Source: Frigoribacterium sp. PvP032 (GTDB lineage: Bacteria > Actinomycetota > Actinomycetes > Actinomycetales > Microbacteriaceae). From it: a stretch of 64,000 nt of DNA. The stretch is from positions 1,550,001 through 1,614,000 of the forward strand of contig NZ_JAFIBM010000001.1 of assembly GCF_017833035.1 (NCBI RefSeq). Reading direction: 5' to 3'. The notes below the pieces were generated by a model, which worked only from the letters and a program-made list of their open reading frames with translations, was not told the origin of the DNA and did no database searches. Shown here one piece after another: positions 46,754-56,537 of this stretch (within the stretch, counting starts at the first letter, position 1; each line of letters opens with the position of its first letter). The position numbers and the translations under genes are program-made.

Positions 46754-47566
46754 TCACCGGGGCTTGGAATTGGCTCGACGCATATACCCCGGACGGGCAA
46801 CTTGCATGTGTCGAGCGACCTGCGCCGCGAACCACAATGCGTCGCGCAGCGCCTGACTCAGCGGGAAGTTGCCGAGGGATCCGGCTAGGCGTCTTCTGGA
46901 GCGCAGAACCGTGCGCATGGAAGTGCTCCACGGACTCGTCAGACGGCTGAACTGGCCTGGGTGTATCCGGTAGGAGGTCAGGGCGTCAGGCAAGTTGTCG
47001 ATGTCGCCGATGTCGGCCAGGCGCAAGAAGAGGTCGTAGTCCTGCATCCGTGCGCAATCTTCGTCATAACCGCCGACGCTCTCGAGCGATAGGCGTCTCA
47101 TCATCACTGACGAGTGGACTAATGGATTGCGTTTGAGCAGGGTGGACTTGATCTGCTCGACACCGACCACGACCTCGAGGGTTCCCAGGAATCTGGATGC
47201 GTCGTCGATGAGCTGGGCAGACGAACCGAGGCAGACGAGTTCGGGTCGGTGCCGCATCTCCTCGAGCTGACGCTCAAGGCGTCCCGGCATGGCCAGATCA
47301 TCGGCGTCCAGGCGCGCGATGAACTCACCTCGTGATGCCCGTAGGCCACTGTTCAGTGCTGCGGGCGTTCCTTGACGGTGCTCATGCTTTATCACCCGTA
47401 CTCTGTCATCCGAGGGTACGTGACGAGGTTCGAGTTCGATTCCGTCGGCGACCAAGACGACTTCCAGGTCGACGCCAGTCTGCGCGAGCACCGAGTCGAG
47501 GGCAGCCCAGAGGTGTTGGTCCGCACGGACTGTCGGAATGACGACCGATATTGAGGGGGCAGGCAT
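46754..47566 (-). CDS. Family 2 glycosyltransferase
   Basis: A 270-residue GT-A fold glycosyltransferase. The N-terminus ISVVIPTVRADQ, the metal/nucleotide-binding ARLDADDLAMPGRL near residue 90 (DxD type) and YDEDCARMQDYDLFLRLAD near 170 are standard GT2 features. It adds a sugar to the lipid-linked repeat unit in the cytoplasm. It is transcribed divergently from the epimerase at 47603, with only 36 bases between them. Confidence 0.9.
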   Translation of the reverse strand: MPAPSISVVIPTVRADQHLWAALDSVLAQTGVDLEVVLVADGIELEPRHVPSDDRVRVIKHEHRQGTPAALNSGLRASRGEFIARLDADDLAMPGRLERQLEEMRHRPELVCLGSSAQLIDDASRFLGTLEVVVGVEQIKSTLLKRNPLVHSSVMMRRLSLESVGGYDEDCARMQDYDLFLRLADIGDIDNLPDALTSYRIHPGQFSRLTSPWSTSMRTVLRSRRRLAGSLGNFPLSQALRDALWFAAQVARHMQVARPGYMRRANSKPR

Positions 47567-47602
47567 GGTGGGGCAAGGTTACGGTATATGGAGTAAGCAA
47601 CG
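47567..47602. promoter_or_regulatory. Short divergent control region
   Basis: These 36 bases between two divergent EPS genes must hold RBS elements for both strands (GGAG for the epimerase). TATA-like sequence GGTATATGG is centred in it. Promoters may lie inside the coding ends. Confidence 0.3.
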
Positions 47603-48595
47603 GTGACGGCTTCCCGTCCCCCGAAATCATGCGCTGTGATCGGGGCATCGGGTTTCGTGGGTCGAGCCATCGTCGGGCGCCTAGAGGAAGCCGGGTGGAG
47701 GGTCATCTCTGTCTCGGCGCCGCGCCTGACTTCCTGGGCAAGCGACGAGTCGGGCCTGATCTCGGAGTCGCTGGCGCACGAGGATGTCCTCGCTGCCCTG
47801 CAGGGAAAAGTGCAAGGGACGGACATCGTCGTCTTAGCGGCTGGCCTGGCCACGCCGAACTCTTCCGACGTCCCTGCTCTCATCGGAGCCAACGCGTTGT
47901 TGCCAGTTCTCGTCGCGCGGGCTGCCGCTCGAGCAGGCTGTGAGGGATTCGTCCACATCTCGTCGGCCGCCGTTCAGGGACGGGTTCGAGTCCTCGACGA
48001 GAGCGAGGTGACGACGCCATTCTCTCCTTACTCGACGTCCAAGGCGCTCGGTGAGAGCGCGCTCCTGGTTATAGCGGACAGCCTGGGCCTGCGTGCGTGC
48101 ATCTTCCGTGCCACTTCTGTTCACGGCAATGGACGTCCCACGACCGCAGCTCTCCGCCGTGTGGCGCGCAGCCCCCTGTCCTCGGTTGCTGCGCCTGGCT
48201 CCGCTGCCACGCCCATCGTGTCCGTCTCGGGCCTCGCTCGCGCTGTCGCATTCCTGCTTCCAAGGCTCGAGGACGCACCTTCGATCGTTCTCCAACCCGC
48301 TGAGGGAGCCACTACTCGAAGCGTCCTGACTGTCGCTGGCAGTCGTGCGCCGCTGGTGGTGCCGGCTCTTTTGGCCCGGTTGGCTGTCGTGGTCGGGTAC
48401 GGCGTGTTCGGTCGTGTCTTACCCGCGACAAAAGGCCACGTCCGTCGCGTGGAACTCATGTGGTTCGGACAGGATCAAGACGAGGGCTGGTTGACGCGGG
48501 CCGGGTTCGAGCCGATAGACGAAGTTCACGCCTGCCTCGCCCCCGACGGTGAGGTGCCCGCTCGACAGGTATGGCATAAGGGGAGCGAGGCATGA
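47603..48595 (+). CDS. NAD-dependent epimerase/dehydratase family protein (EPS)
   Basis: A 330-residue extended SDR: Rossmann motif VIGASGFVGRAI near residue 12, Ser in ISSAAVQGR, catalytic Tyr/Lys in YSTSKALGE (near 138-142). It probably modifies a nucleotide sugar for the EPS repeat unit. The GTG at 47603 has GGAG about 8 bases upstream. Its stop overlaps the flippase ATG. Confidence 0.85.
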   Translation: MTASRPPKSCAVIGASGFVGRAIVGRLEEAGWRVISVSAPRLTSWASDESGLISESLAHEDVLAALQGKVQGTDIVVLAAGLATPNSSDVPALIGANALLPVLVARAAARAGCEGFVHISSAAVQGRVRVLDESEVTTPFSPYSTSKALGESALLVIADSLGLRACIFRATSVHGNGRPTTAALRRVARSPLSSVAAPGSAATPIVSVSGLARAVAFLLPRLEDAPSIVLQPAEGATTRSVLTVAGSRAPLVVPALLARLAVVVGYGVFGRVLPATKGHVRRVELMWFGQDQDEGWLTRAGFEPIDEVHACLAPDGEVPARQVWHKGSEA

Positions 48596-49908
48596 AGGTC
48601 AGGGGGACCGAGACGCCACGAGCGTCGTCCCTCGGTTCGAGGCTGCGACTCGTCGCTGTCTCTTCGGGCATCGGTACCGGCGGCAAGCTGCTCCAGTTCG
48701 CCGCCCTGGCGTTCCTTGCTACCCAGCTCACTCCGGCAGAGTACGGGCGCTTCTCCATCCTGCAGATCTTGCTGTTCGGCATAGCCAGCATCGCTAGTTC
48801 AAGTTTCGCATTCGCTGCCAACACGAGGGCGGCCGATATCGTGTCCGCCAACGCCGGAGTCGAGTTCTCGACCGTGCTCCGGGCCGTGGCACTCGGCAAG
48901 CTGCCCGTCTATGCCGGCATAGCAATTGCAGGGGCAGTCGTCTTCCCGCTTCTCTACCTCGTCTTGTCCGGAGGACTGGTCCCGACTCCGTTCGTCTTCG
49001 CACTAGGAGCAACATGCAGTGCGATCGTGGTGACGGACACATTCATAGGCGTTGTCGCCGGTACAGGTCGCGTCGTTCCATCGGCCCTGCTCGACGGCGC
49101 CCGGGGCGCGGGTTCTGCGATCGCGCTGGCAGTGGCCGTTCTGTTGTTCTCAAGTGACTGGACAGCGCTCGGCTTGGTAGTCGTTGACCTCGTGATCGCC
49201 ACGGTCGGGATCTCGATGATGTCGACGAGAACGTCGGCGCGGCGTGTCACTAGCCTCATCGTCCCGCGGGCTTCAAAGGGTGTCATCAGGGCAGGTGTGG
49301 CCGCGAACGCCGCAGCGCAACTGGGTACATGGGCTCTCGTCTGGGCGGTGCAGGTTGTCGGCGGGCTGGGCGCAGTGGGAGCATTCTCTCTGGCCAACCG
49401 GTTTGCCACGCTGGTCTTGTTGGCGCCTGGGTTCCTGAGCAAGAACATGCTCGGTGCATTGCGACGGGACCGCCCTACGGGCGAAGATCGCGGAAAAAGC
49501 CTGCTCTTCTTCTATGTGGCCACCGTCAGCGCCGGCAGTCTGGCCGCCGCCGTTCTTGCTGTTGCCATTGGACTGTCGTTTCCCGCATTCCGCGGCAACT
49601 ACCCGGGTCTGGACGAACTACTCATAGTCTTGTCTGGGGCGGCTGTGCTCAGGGCGGTGGCTACTAGCCTGGGCATCATCTGCGTCTCAAGAGACTTGCT
49701 TAAGACATGGGTATTGAGCGACGCGGCCGCTCTCCTTGTATTGCTTATATCTATAACGTTCGCACTAGTATCTGCTGCTGACATAGGTCTATTGCTCACG
49801 GGCCTCGTGATCTCGAACGCTACGGCCCTGATCTGGAGGGCAGGAGGACTGTTCCTTTCGCGCAGGGCCTCGTCATCCTCGCCGGAAGCCGACCGGCTCG
49901 CGGCCTGA
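48592..49908 (+). CDS. Polysaccharide flippase (Wzx-like)
   Basis: A 438-residue membrane protein with about 12 helices of the MATE/MOP polysaccharide-transport group; the N-terminal GGKLLQFAALAFLATQLTPAE-type first helix pair is typical. It moves lipid-linked oligosaccharide across the cytoplasmic membrane. The ATG at 48592 overlaps the preceding stop (ATGA). No close functional name can be given. Codon use is less GC-biased near its 3' end. Confidence 0.85.
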   Translation: MKVRGTETPRASSLGSRLRLVAVSSGIGTGGKLLQFAALAFLATQLTPAEYGRFSILQILLFGIASIASSSFAFAANTRAADIVSANAGVEFSTVLRAVALGKLPVYAGIAIAGAVVFPLLYLVLSGGLVPTPFVFALGATCSAIVVTDTFIGVVAGTGRVVPSALLDGARGAGSAIALAVAVLLFSSDWTALGLVVVDLVIATVGISMMSTRTSARRVTSLIVPRASKGVIRAGVAANAAAQLGTWALVWAVQVVGGLGAVGAFSLANRFATLVLLAPGFLSKNMLGALRRDRPTGEDRGKSLLFFYVATVSAGSLAAAVLAVAIGLSFPAFRGNYPGLDELLIVLSGAAVLRAVATSLGIICVSRDLLKTWVLSDAAALLVLLISITFALVSAADIGLLLTGLVISNATALIWRAGGLFLSRRASSSSPEADRLAA

Positions 49909-50062
49909 CTAAAGGAATTTTACCGTTCAGTCTTACGTGGACGAGGTGGCCTGGCTTGCCGTACTGGTCCCGCACTTCGCCACTGAGCCGACTGCTTCTC
50001 GATCCATGTATCTCGCGTCGGTGAGCACCTCACTCGCCCTTGCCGTGAGCTAGCCTCTGAGC

Positions 50063-51496
50063 GTGAAGACGACACCCGTGACCCTTTCCGCCAGGCGGGG
50101 AGCCGTTATCGTCCTTCTCGTCATCGTCTTGGGAATCTTCCTCATCCAACGGTCATGGTTCATAGGCCTTCTTCCGGAAACGGCCTACGTCATCTCGACG
50201 GCGACCGGTGGTTTCGCGATTTTCGCTACGGCAGTCGCAGGGCGTCGACGACTCTGGTCTGGCGGGTTCTTTTTCGTTCTCCTCATTGGACTCTTCCACC
50301 TCGGCATTCCCGCGGTCTTCGCTACGAACTCATCGATCCCTACTCGTTACGCGGACTACTTGCCGCTCTGGCTGAGCAACGGGGCCCCGATCACTGAATC
50401 GTTGTGGCTAAGTGTCACGGCAATGACGTCCATCGCAGTCGCCTACGTCATCGCCTCCAACAAGACGGACAACACATTTGCTGTGCAGCCTTCATCGCGG
50501 ACGGAGGGGCTTGCCCTTGGAGGTCTCGTTCTCGTCGTTCTCGGCGCAGGCATGTATCTCGGCTACGTGGCCATCGCAGCACCGGAGCTGCTGACCGGTG
50601 CCGGAAAGAGGTACTACGAGCAGACCGTGTCGGGGAACGCGCCAATTGCCTACGGGACCATCATCGTGTCTATCGGCTCCGTATTGGCGGCTGCGGGCCA
50701 GAAGTCCCGCACGAGGAACGTCGCGTTCGGGGTCTTCCTGGTCTTCACGCTTGCGACTCTGGCGTTCGGCTCGCGAACGGCCGCCCTGTACAGCGTCGTT
50801 GCCGTGGTGGTCGTCGTTGCCCGGCTCCAGAGGATGCCTCGCCAGCGAGTTGCCATCGTCTCTGTTCTTCTTGGGCTAATGGTTGTCTCGGCGGTCCAGC
50901 AAGTCCGCGATGAAGGCTTGTCCGGTGCATCCGTCGGAGAGTTTGTGGGATCACCCGCCAGTGCCGCAACAGAGATGGGGCTTACTTTGCGGCCTGTAGT
51001 CGAGACCGTGCAATGGTTCGAGAACGGCGAGGACTATCGCTATGGATCCACCTATGTTGCGGGCGTCGAGCGCCTCATTGAGGGCGTGTTTGGTCTTGAT
51101 CGCCCACCGTCGACAGAGGATGAGAGGTTCGCCGGGGCGCTCGTCCGCGATCGGGTCGACCTTTTCCAGATCGGTTACAGTATCGTTGCAGAGGCATACT
51201 TGAACTTTGGCCCCTTCGGGTTGGCCGCCTTCTTCGCCGCACTTGGTGTCTTGTTCGGTCGCTGGGACAGTCAAAATCTTGGCAATGGCCTGAGCGCCGC
51301 GCGATATGGCATTGTTTTTGTGGCCCTCATTGCTCACGTCCGGCAAGCATCGAATATTACGTTGACGAGCATCATCATCGGTCTCGTGGCAGTAGAAGTC
51401 ACCCACCGCATCGCCGTTCTTGTCCACCAGTCGAAGATGTCTCGGGTCACCACCCGCTCTGTGCAGATGCCCGAGAGGCAACGCGCCGTTCTCTAG
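50063..51496 (+). CDS. Polysaccharide polymerase (Wzy-like)
   Basis: A 477-residue protein with about 11-12 helices and a large outside loop near residues 295-380, the layout of O-antigen polymerases. It would polymerise the repeat units outside the membrane. Primary sequence of Wzy proteins is poorly conserved, so the call rests on topology and on its place between a flippase and a glycosyltransferase. The GTG at 50063 is used. The 154-base gap before it (49909-50062) shows nothing recognisable. Confidence 0.8.
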   Translation: MKTTPVTLSARRGAVIVLLVIVLGIFLIQRSWFIGLLPETAYVISTATGGFAIFATAVAGRRRLWSGGFFFVLLIGLFHLGIPAVFATNSSIPTRYADYLPLWLSNGAPITESLWLSVTAMTSIAVAYVIASNKTDNTFAVQPSSRTEGLALGGLVLVVLGAGMYLGYVAIAAPELLTGAGKRYYEQTVSGNAPIAYGTIIVSIGSVLAAAGQKSRTRNVAFGVFLVFTLATLAFGSRTAALYSVVAVVVVVARLQRMPRQRVAIVSVLLGLMVVSAVQQVRDEGLSGASVGEFVGSPASAATEMGLTLRPVVETVQWFENGEDYRYGSTYVAGVERLIEGVFGLDRPPSTEDERFAGALVRDRVDLFQIGYSIVAEAYLNFGPFGLAAFFAALGVLFGRWDSQNLGNGLSAARYGIVFVALIAHVRQASNITLTSIIIGLVAVEVTHRIAVLVHQSKMSRVTTRSVQMPERQRAVL

Positions 51497-51582
51497 CGAG
51501 TTAGTTGGCTGTAAGGACCATGCGTCGCGTTCCTCCTGGTCGAACGTCGCGGCCTTCCGCTTCGTCAAGATAGGGTCGCACT

Positions 51583-52581
51583 ATGAGGGTTTTGTTGGTC
51601 TCCGGCATCTTTGCCATGTCCGAGGACTTCCGGTCTGAGAAGCTTCAGGAGACAACAGAGACGATCCTCTACGACGGTCTTCGTCAACGCGGCGTCGACG
51701 TCGAGCAACGCGGTCACGCGTACTATGACGACTGGTCTGGCTTCGACGTAGTGCACCTCCACCACTTGGCCAATTCTTGTGTCCGCATGTTGCTGCCGAG
51801 CCAGCGACCTATTGTCTTCTCCCGACACGCGACGAAGCAGGTTCCCCTGCACCACAGGATCGTGTTGCGGCAGACGTACGCGAACAGCACGCGGGTCGTG
51901 GTCTCGAGCGAGCAGGAGCGGCGTCGTCTGGCTGGTGTGGTCCCGTCGGCCAAGGTGTCCGTGCTCTACAACGGGGTGCGGTCTGACAGCTTCACAGCTC
52001 GTGAACGAACAGCACCCGCACCTGGCGAGCGGTGGGTCCTCCTCTACGTGGGCCAGCTGATCGAGTTGAAACGTGTCCACCAGGCCATCGAGGAGCTGAA
52101 GGAAGTCCTTGTCCAGGGCTGGGATGCAGAATTGCGCATCGTCTCTCAGAGGGAGACTCTTCGGGGTGAGCTGGAAGCACTCGCCACTTCTCTCGGCGTC
52201 CTCGATCGTGTTCGCTTCCTCGGACCTAGGGGGAGAGAAGCTCTGGGGCGTGAGATGGACGAAGCTCACCTCTTGATGCTGCCTTCTAGGACAGAGGCAC
52301 TTTCGACCGTCGTAACAGAGGCAGCGCTGGCCGCGCTGCCCGTGGCGTCGTACGACGTCGGCGGCATGCGTGAGCAGATCCCCGAAGCATGGCCGGCGCC
52401 GTCTGCTGATGACCGAAGGTCTTATTCAGAGATTGTCCGTAGCACGCTCGGTGACTACCAGACCGCAGCGCGGCGGTGGGCAGAGCACGTGCCAGTGGCG
52501 CGAATGCGATTCTCGACTGAGTCCATGATCGACGGACACCTGGCCCTCTATCGTGATGTGGCCGTCGGACGCTCAGAGTAG
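51583..52581 (+). CDS. Family 4 glycosyltransferase
   Basis: A 332-residue GT-B glycosyltransferase. The acceptor-side start is RVLLVSGIFAMSED. The donor-side half has VGQLIELKRVHQAI near residue 158 and the E-x7-E-like MLPSRTEALSTVVTEAALAAL near 228-248. It uses a nucleotide sugar in the cytoplasm. Its last 34 bases overlap the 3' end of the convergent GT4 gene. Confidence 0.88.
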   Translation: MRVLLVSGIFAMSEDFRSEKLQETTETILYDGLRQRGVDVEQRGHAYYDDWSGFDVVHLHHLANSCVRMLLPSQRPIVFSRHATKQVPLHHRIVLRQTYANSTRVVVSSEQERRRLAGVVPSAKVSVLYNGVRSDSFTARERTAPAPGERWVLLYVGQLIELKRVHQAIEELKEVLVQGWDAELRIVSQRETLRGELEALATSLGVLDRVRFLGPRGREALGREMDEAHLLMLPSRTEALSTVVTEAALAALPVASYDVGGMREQIPEAWPAPSADDRRSYSEIVRSTLGDYQTAARRWAEHVPVARMRFSTESMIDGHLALYRDVAVGRSE

Positions 52582-53705
52582 AACTCGTCCAACAACGGCC
52601 AAATGACGGACGTGTCGAAATGCTCGAGAACCGCACGGTGAGCAGCTTCGGCAAAGCCAGAGTCGGGCTCACTGCCAGTCAGCGAACGCTCGATCCCGGA
52701 AGCGAGAGCCGCGACGTCACCGATGGGCACGATGGTGCCCGTGACACCGTTCTGGACTACGTCGGCGGCGCCCGTGAAATCCGTTACCACCACAGGTGTG
52801 CCAGCGGCCGCCGCCTCGAGGATGACGGTAGGGAGCCCTTCTCGTAGCGAGGGGAGGCAAAGGACGTCCATGCGTCCGTACCATGGCGCCGTGTCCGCTA
52901 CGTTGCCAGCGACACGTACCCAACTCTGGCCCAGGAGGTGTTGGGCGCGAGCAGGCAGTTGTTGGGTGCCCTCGTCAGGGCCGATGAGGAGGAGTTCCAC
53001 ATCTGCACCCCGGCGGCGCAATGAGTCCACGGCGAGGAGGAGCTGGTCGATGCCCTTGTCGGACGTCAGGCGCCCGACGAAGCCCACGACGCCCTGCCCA
53101 GTCCTCTTGACGCGCGATGCGCGCTCCTGAGCAGCCCTGTCACGGTAATGCTGGACGTCAACCCCGTTCGCAGAACCACGACCGAGGACTGTCATTCGTC
53201 TCGGGGGCAGCCCCGCGTGTGACGCTGCCTCGACGAGGCCCGACCCAACGCTCAGCGTGTCCGTGGATGCTCCGATGACGAACCGTTCGATGGCTGTGAG
53301 GGCGCGTCGAGCAAAGCCAGTCGTGGTCTCCAAGCGGAGGCCGTAGAGGAAGTAGATGCGTCTCGGCACACGGGCGACCAAAGCTGCCGCAGCGCCGAGC
53401 ATGGAGGCCTTGGGAGTGCCGTACACGACGACGTCGGGTCTCTTCCGACGAAGCACCCGGACTATCTTGAAGAACGCCACAACATCCCTCACAGGCGACG
53501 GAGATCGCCGCATCGTGAGGGGCACGAGGCACACGTCTTCCTCGTCGGCGATGCGACGTGCGATCCCCGTATCGGTCGTGACGAGCGTGCAATGCCACCC
53601 GGTGCTGCGCAGGTGGCCCAGTTGTCCGCGCAGCTGCGAATGGACCGACCGATCCGTGGTCGAGATGAACAGGATGTGCCCCTTCGATCCCTCGACCGCG
53701 TTCAT
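52548..53705 (-). CDS. Family 4 glycosyltransferase (EPS operon, minus strand)
   Basis: A 385-residue GT-B enzyme resembling capsular glycosyltransferases. It has the N-terminal KGHILFISTTDRSVHSQLRG, donor half GFVGRLTSDKGIDQLL near residue 211, and the nucleotide-sugar motif CLPSLREGLPTVILEAAAAG near 295. The ATG at 53705 overlaps the preceding stop by 4 bases. It is the last gene of the minus-strand operon starting at 59588. Confidence 0.9.
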   Translation of the reverse strand: MNAVEGSKGHILFISTTDRSVHSQLRGQLGHLRSTGWHCTLVTTDTGIARRIADEEDVCLVPLTMRRSPSPVRDVVAFFKIVRVLRRKRPDVVVYGTPKASMLGAAAALVARVPRRIYFLYGLRLETTTGFARRALTAIERFVIGASTDTLSVGSGLVEAASHAGLPPRRMTVLGRGSANGVDVQHYRDRAAQERASRVKRTGQGVVGFVGRLTSDKGIDQLLLAVDSLRRRGADVELLLIGPDEGTQQLPARAQHLLGQSWVRVAGNVADTAPWYGRMDVLCLPSLREGLPTVILEAAAAGTPVVVTDFTGAADVVQNGVTGTIVPIGDVAALASGIERSLTGSEPDSGFAEAAHRAVLEHFDTSVIWPLLDEFYSERPTATSR

Positions 53706-54721
53706 CGGGCAACCTCGTTCGGTCGTCGGCTTCGAAGCATTCGCGGCAGGGCGACGTATGCGGTGCACACGACCGCCATCGCGACGGCGCACAGGACGGC
53801 GCCGACTCCACCCACGGCGCTCAGCACGCCGAGGGTCGAGGTCAGGGCCGTGGTGCCGCAGACGAACGCGGCGATGCTTATGTGCGACCAACCAAGGTCC
53901 TCGAGAAGGTGATACCTGTGCTGGCGATGGGATTCATGCCAGCGTTCTCCGCGCAGCACCCTGCTGAGCAAGGTGTACGCCGTGTCCGCGAGGTAGACGG
54001 CGACCGGTCCCAGAACGGCGAGGAGCGGTGCTCCTGCTGCCAGCGCACCTAGCGTGATGACGCTCATCGCGCCCCCGATGAGGTAGCTGCCAGAGTCACC
54101 CAGGAACATCTTGTGGTGTCCGTTGTTCCATGGCAGGAACCCGAGTCCGGCCGCCGCCGCCACCGCGCCGGCCGCTGCCAGCGTGTCGGGAGCTGCATCC
54201 GTCATCGCGGCGAGGATGACATGGGCGACCCCGAAGGCGACGAGGACCATGCCGCTCAAGTTGTCGACGCCGTCCATGAAGTTGGCCACGTTGACGAGGA
54301 CGGGTACGACGATGACGGCGATAGGGAGGAACAGGACCTGGCCGGACAAGAGCACCAACCAGCCGCCCACAAGCCCTCCGATGAGGAGTTGCGCGATCAG
54401 CCGTCCACCGATGGGCACGCCATGTGCGTCCTCAGCGAAACCGAGACCCGCCGTGAGGATGACTGTCGTGAGCACGAGGAAGGTGAAGGATCCACCGGTG
54501 CCACCCGCGCCACCGGTTGCCAGGGTCACGAGCAAGCCAGCGACGAGTGCCGCTGCCACGGCCACCCCAGCGCCTCTCAGGACGGGGCGCACGTGCGAAG
54601 AGCGGGCGCTGGGCAGGTCGATCACTGTGAAGCGCGTGAGCAAAGGTCGAACGGCAAACGGCATGAAGAGGCCGACAGCGACCGTGATGACTGCTGCGAG
54701 CAGGATCTTGTCTGAGATCAC
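53702..54721 (-). CDS. Initiating phospho-sugar transferase (WecA/WbpL/MraY-like)
   Basis: A 339-residue polyprenyl-phosphate N-acetylhexosamine-1-phosphate transferase with about 10 helices. Active-site motifs are NFMDGVDNLSG near residue 150, FLGDSGSYLIGG near 207, and the cytoplasmic HRQHRYHLLEDLGW near 266. It loads the first sugar phosphate on undecaprenyl phosphate, so it starts EPS repeat-unit synthesis. The preceding dehydratase probably makes its UDP-sugar substrate. Confidence 0.93.
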   Translation of the reverse strand: MISDKILLAAVITVAVGLFMPFAVRPLLTRFTVIDLPSARSSHVRPVLRGAGVAVAAALVAGLLVTLATGGAGGTGGSFTFLVLTTVILTAGLGFAEDAHGVPIGGRLIAQLLIGGLVGGWLVLLSGQVLFLPIAVIVVPVLVNVANFMDGVDNLSGMVLVAFGVAHVILAAMTDAAPDTLAAAGAVAAAAGLGFLPWNNGHHKMFLGDSGSYLIGGAMSVITLGALAAGAPLLAVLGPVAVYLADTAYTLLSRVLRGERWHESHRQHRYHLLEDLGWSHISIAAFVCGTTALTSTLGVLSAVGGVGAVLCAVAMAVVCTAYVALPRMLRSRRPNEVAR

Positions 54722-54749
54722 GATGCACCCGGACGAGGACCGGCCACGC

Positions 54750-56537
54750 TCAACGATCTCCAGGGAGAAGGGCCAGCGATCGCCACACGGACGACGAAGC
54801 TTTTATGTCGCTGAGCTCGAGGACGGACAGCGGCGGGACGATGGTGTGGGAGATCTTGGGGTGGGCGGGCCGGTTGTCGGACTCACCGTTGCCCACGAGC
54901 TCTTCGTGGAGCTTCTCGCCGTCGCGTAGCCCGGTGAACGTGATGCCGATGTCGCGGCCGGACATGGCGATCATGCGCTCGGCGATGTCGAGGATCTTGA
55001 CGGGCTCTCCCATGTCCAGGATCAGGACTTCGCCAGGTGAGCCGATGCCGCCGGCCTGAACGACGAGATGGCAGGCTTCCGGGATCGTCATGAAGAAGCG
55101 CGTCACGTCGGGGTGCGTGATGGTCAGGGGCCCACCGGCCTCGATCATCGCCGTGAAGACGGGCAGCATCGAGCCGCGACTGCCGAGGACGTTGCCGAAA
55201 CGGACTGAGAGGTACCGGGAACCCGTCTCATCTGCAGTCCATGCCGTGAGACGCTCGGCGAGGCGCTTGGAGTGCCCCAGTACGCTCGTCGGGTTCGCCG
55301 CCTTGTCCGTCGAGATGTTGACGAAAGTCGTCACCCCGACGGCCTTGCTGGCGTCCAGCACGTTCTGTGTCCCGAGCACATTGGTCTTCCATGCTTCGTC
55401 GGGGTACTGCTCGAGCATGGGCAGGTGCTTGAGTGCCGCCGCATGGAAGACGACTTCGGGTCGACGTTCCTCGAAGATCACCCGCAGTGCCTCCGGGTCC
55501 CGGATATCGGCGAGCACCACTTCCTTCGTGTCGAGCAGGCCGTTGCCTGAGATCGACAGCTGTGACTGCTGGAGACCGGTCTCGTCACGATCGAGCATGA
55601 TCAGCTCGTCCGGCGCGAACTTCATGATCTGGCGGCACAGTTCACTGCCGATGGAGCCTCCGGCGCCGGTGACGAGAACTTTCTTGCCCTGCAGGTAGCC
55701 CGCGATCGACTCGACCTCGGTATCGACGGGGTGCCGGCCGATGATGTCCTCGATGGCGATGTCGCGAACGTCCCCGAGGCGCGACTTGCCCTCTAGGATC
55801 TCGTCGAGCAGCGGCAGCACCATGAGACGGAGTCCTGCCTCCGCCGTGAGGTCGGCCAGTTCCTGCAACAGGGGCGCGTCGGCCTTGGCCACGCCCACGA
55901 TGATGGCCTCAGCACCGCTTCGTTGTGCGGCGTCGACGAGCTCGCGGCGGGTGCCCAGGACGCGCACACCCTCGATCCGCAGGCCAGCCCTCTCCGGGTC
56001 GTCGTCGATCAGGCCGACAGGCAGGTACGGCGATGTCGGGTCTGTCAGCATCCGCCTGATCAGGTGGTTCGCGAGACGCCCGGCGCCGAAGATCAGAGTG
56101 GGCTGCGCGTCCTCGCCGGGTCGGTGCTGGCTCTCCACATACAGCCGAGCCACGTAGCGCAGAGCGCCCATGAGGACGAAGGCGAGCGGCATCGCTATGA
56201 AAACAGTGCTGCGGGCCACCATGATCTCCGTCCCGACGACGAGCACCGGCACGCCGACGACGATACCGGTCGAGACCACCGCTACCACGAGAGCGCGCAC
56301 TTCGGCGAAGCTACCGGGTACGAACCGGCGCCGATATAGACCGGTCGCGAACCCGGCCATTGCGCTGATGAGGACGATCACCAGCGTGACGCCCGAGACG
56401 GCCCACCACGTGACGTTCTCGTAAGCAAAGTCATATCGCAGTGACACCGCGGTAGTCACCGCGAGCACCCACGCGATCGCGTCCAGACCGACCTGTAGGG
56501 CAGTCCTACTACGCGGGGAAGATGTATTCGGGTTCAT
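54750..56537 (-). CDS. UDP-sugar 4,6-dehydratase, CapD/PglF-like membrane form
   Basis: A 595-residue protein: four N-terminal helices (about 12-120), a first Rossmann domain with FGAGRLANHLIRRML near residue 150, and a second catalytic SDR domain with VTGAGGSIGSELCRQI near 291 and NISTDKAANPTSVLGHSK near 400, the active-site Lys region of PglF-type enzymes. It makes UDP-4-keto-6-deoxy-HexNAc. ATG 56537 is preferred over the TTG and GTG just before it because AAGGA is 7 bases upstream; its A overlaps the last base of the preceding TGA (TGATG). Confidence 0.92.
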   Translation of the reverse strand: MNPNTSSPRSRTALQVGLDAIAWVLAVTTAVSLRYDFAYENVTWWAVSGVTLVIVLISAMAGFATGLYRRRFVPGSFAEVRALVVAVVSTGIVVGVPVLVVGTEIMVARSTVFIAMPLAFVLMGALRYVARLYVESQHRPGEDAQPTLIFGAGRLANHLIRRMLTDPTSPYLPVGLIDDDPERAGLRIEGVRVLGTRRELVDAAQRSGAEAIIVGVAKADAPLLQELADLTAEAGLRLMVLPLLDEILEGKSRLGDVRDIAIEDIIGRHPVDTEVESIAGYLQGKKVLVTGAGGSIGSELCRQIMKFAPDELIMLDRDETGLQQSQLSISGNGLLDTKEVVLADIRDPEALRVIFEERRPEVVFHAAALKHLPMLEQYPDEAWKTNVLGTQNVLDASKAVGVTTFVNISTDKAANPTSVLGHSKRLAERLTAWTADETGSRYLSVRFGNVLGSRGSMLPVFTAMIEAGGPLTITHPDVTRFFMTIPEACHLVVQAGGIGSPGEVLILDMGEPVKILDIAERMIAMSGRDIGITFTGLRDGEKLHEELVGNGESDNRPAHPKISHTIVPPLSVLELSDIKASSSVWRSLALLPGDR

